Below, one piece after another: positions 14,365 through 15,079 of a stretch of DNA of 15,079 bases (positions are counted from its first letter, which is position 1; every line of letters begins with the position of its first letter). The notes beneath the pieces were generated by a model. It was not told the DNA's origin, searched no databases, and worked only from the letters and a program-made list of their open reading frames with translations. This stretch comes from Paracoccaceae bacterium (GTDB lineage Bacteria; Pseudomonadota; Alphaproteobacteria; Rhodobacterales; Rhodobacteraceae). Location of the stretch: the NCBI GenBank assembly GCA_016765235.1, contig JAESQH010000016.1:1-15079 (forward strand), in the 5' to 3' direction. The position numbers and the translations under genes are program-made.

Positions 14365-14510
14365 TGTAAAGTGGTCCTGCTTTTCTGGACAGGCTTGCGG
14401 CTAAGTTAAGGTGTATTCAGTTTGGTTATCATGCCGCTTTCTTCAGTTCTTTACCGTCAAAGTATGCCTCGTCCGGCGTTCGTTTATCAAGGGCCGTGGG
14501 GCGATGGGAA
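14365..14510 (-). mobile_element. IS3-family remnant, 3' end
   Basis: The segment comprises the last codons of an IS3-type OrfB followed by ~64 bases of non-coding end sequence that terminates in TGTAAAGTGGTCC (plus strand, from 14365), a plausible terminal inverted repeat. The other end is not in the window. Where the element stops on the right is uncertain (between ~14510 and 14570). Confidence 0.65.
14429..14509 (-). pseudogene. IS3-family transposase OrfB, C-terminal 26 residues
   Basis: The minus-strand frame encodes SHRPTALDKRTPDEAYF followed by a basic tail and TGA (14431-14429). The R-P-x-x-A-L-x-x-x-T-P-x-E-A-Y pattern is the standard end of IS3-family integrase-core transposases. 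The catalytic DDE part is missing. The frame stays open upstream to 14569, but those ~20 residues no longer look like a transposase, so the break is probably near 14510. Confidence 0.7.
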
Positions 14511-14675
14511 AAGTTCGTTGTAGACTGATCTACAAACTCAGGAACGCCATTTCTCCGGTTTTCGCTGAACTACGCTGACCGAGCATAAACGCATGATAAC
14601 ACCCATTTTTTATTGACGTTCGTTACTCTGACCGCGCATGACTAAACCCACAATTCGCTGTCTATTGCTTCCGTA

Positions 14676-14693
14676 GTGCTTCCGCGGAAGCAC
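14676..14693. promoter_or_regulatory. 18-bp perfect palindrome upstream of the integrase gene
   Basis: GTGCTTCCGCGGAAGCAC is its own reverse complement, and its GCTTCCG core is also repeated once just upstream (14667-14673). It lies 18 bases before the integrase ATG. It could be an operator for the integrase gene, an integrase arm or core site, or a hairpin at the leader. No tRNA is seen in 14510-14710, so an attachment site is not established. Confidence 0.5.
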
Positions 14694-14710
14694 CAAGTTG
14701 AGGATATGTC

Positions 14711-14950
14711 ATGCCGAAACTCACCAAACGATTTGTTGAGGGTCTCGAAATCAAGGAGACCGATTACATCGTCTTTGACACCGATGTTGGGGGCTTCGCG
14801 GTGCGGGTTTTCCCATCGGGTAGAAAGAGCTATATGATCCAGTATCGCAGCGGTGGCAGAACGCGGCGTTTAGCAATCGGAAAGCATGGTACCATAGCAA
14901 CTGATGAGGCGCGCAAGGAAGCCCTCAGGAGACTCGGTGAGGTCGCCAAA
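14711..14950 (+). pseudogene. Tyrosine-type integrase, N-terminal DUF4102 domain, interrupted
   Basis: The first 80 codons (MPKLTKRFVEGLEIKETDYI, then GGFAVRVFPSGRKSYMIQYR and GGRTRRLAIGKHGTIATDEA) match the N-terminal arm-binding domain of phage/island integrases, which insert mobile islands at attachment sites. The family is about 400 residues with the catalytic R...HxxR...Y in the C-terminal part. Here similarity ends near codon 80 and the frame runs, unlike the family, into what appears to be an IS256-type element. TTGAGGATAT precedes the ATG. The catalytic domain is not in the window, so the gene is broken unless the remainder lies beyond the insertion. It suggests that an integrative element borders or occupies this region. 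Confidence 0.75.
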
Positions 14951-14988
14951 GAGTTAACCGCGAATCTTGGTGATGGCATAATTTTCAG

Positions 14989-15049
14989 GTGGCGTATCAT
15001 GGATGTGATTCATGCATCCAATATTTCCAGGAAAGGAAAGATACGCCAT
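14989..15049 (+). promoter_or_regulatory. Inverted repeat covering the transposase start codon
   Basis: TGGCGTATC (14990-14998) pairs with GATACGCCA (15040-15048) over 9 bases, with an extra possible G-U pair (14989/15049), taking in the first two bases of the ATG. An inner TGGATG/CATCCA stem (15000-15020) lies in the loop. A transcript entering from outside would contain both arms, while one starting inside the element would lack the left arm. Confidence 0.5.
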
Positions 15050-15079
15050 GACAGAGACTACAGTTACACCCCTCATACA
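15048..15079 (+). CDS. Start of an IS256-family transposase (partial, cut by window edge)
   Basis: ATG at 15048 is preceded by AGGAAAGGAAAG. The ten visible codons, MTETTVTPLI, resemble the N-terminus of a group of alphaproteobacterial IS256-family (mutator-type) transposases that begin MTETT..LI. The family call rests on these few residues and the setting of a disrupted gene. Confidence 0.45.
   Translation, partial: MTETTVTPLI

Larger units (their letters stand above)
14951..15079 (+). mobile_element. Left end of an IS256-family element (partial, approximate boundary)
   Basis: The sequence stops resembling an integrase after 14950, and a transposase-like start appears at 15048. The left terminus therefore lies between ~14951 and 14990; I cannot place it exactly without the other end. 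The element continues past the window edge. Confidence 0.5.

Noticed and set aside
14510..14710. A tRNA gene as the integrase attachment site
   Set aside because: No cloverleaf, T-arm or CCA-type 3' end could be found beside the integrase.

Overview
The window looks like accessory DNA from an alphaproteobacterium, most likely a marine Rhodobacterales-type organism. This is inferred from the gene families, the moderate GC content and the insertion-sequence types; no rRNA or tRNA is present to confirm it. The window falls into three blocks separated by remnants of mobile elements.

Block 1 (1-5933, plus strand) holds the last codons of an upstream gene, a 99-100 aa unknown protein, and a very large (1858 aa) predicted exported protein. 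The last two genes overlap by 4 bases. The large protein has a signal peptide, a charged coiled-coil region, three 13-residue repeats, a ~360-residue Thr/Pro-rich linker, and a C-terminal half with a nucleotidyltransferase-like GS...DxD...D motif. I do not recognise it as a named protein. It is the best candidate here for something undescribed, for example a secreted effector or toxin with a small partner protein.

Block 2 (6093-11138) is bounded by two decayed, same-orientation copies of the istA end of an IS21-family element. Between them are: a MarR-type regulator whose -10 box lies in a perfect 18-bp palindrome; a CBS-pair protein; a hydrophobic micro-ORF; a SulP anion transporter without a STAS domain; a convergent minus-strand pair (a 250 aa internally duplicated membrane protein and a 72 aa membrane protein); and a divergent MurR/RpiR regulator with palindromes at its start. 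The block reads as regulators plus inner-membrane transport proteins.

Block 3 (11176-14048) is a small catabolic or biosynthetic unit. A minus-strand operon of a SAM-dependent methyltransferase and a nitrilase (intact Glu-Lys-Cys triad) diverges from a LysR regulator. The methyltransferase leader can fold so that its Shine-Dalgarno sequence is paired.

The right edge (14050-15079) holds mobile-element debris: an unassigned 47-codon ORF, the 3' end of an IS3-family transposase, and the N-terminal part of a tyrosine integrase preceded by an 18-bp palindrome. The integrase is interrupted by what appears to be the left end of an IS256-family element. The start codon of that transposase lies in an inverted repeat that could block translation from read-through transcripts.
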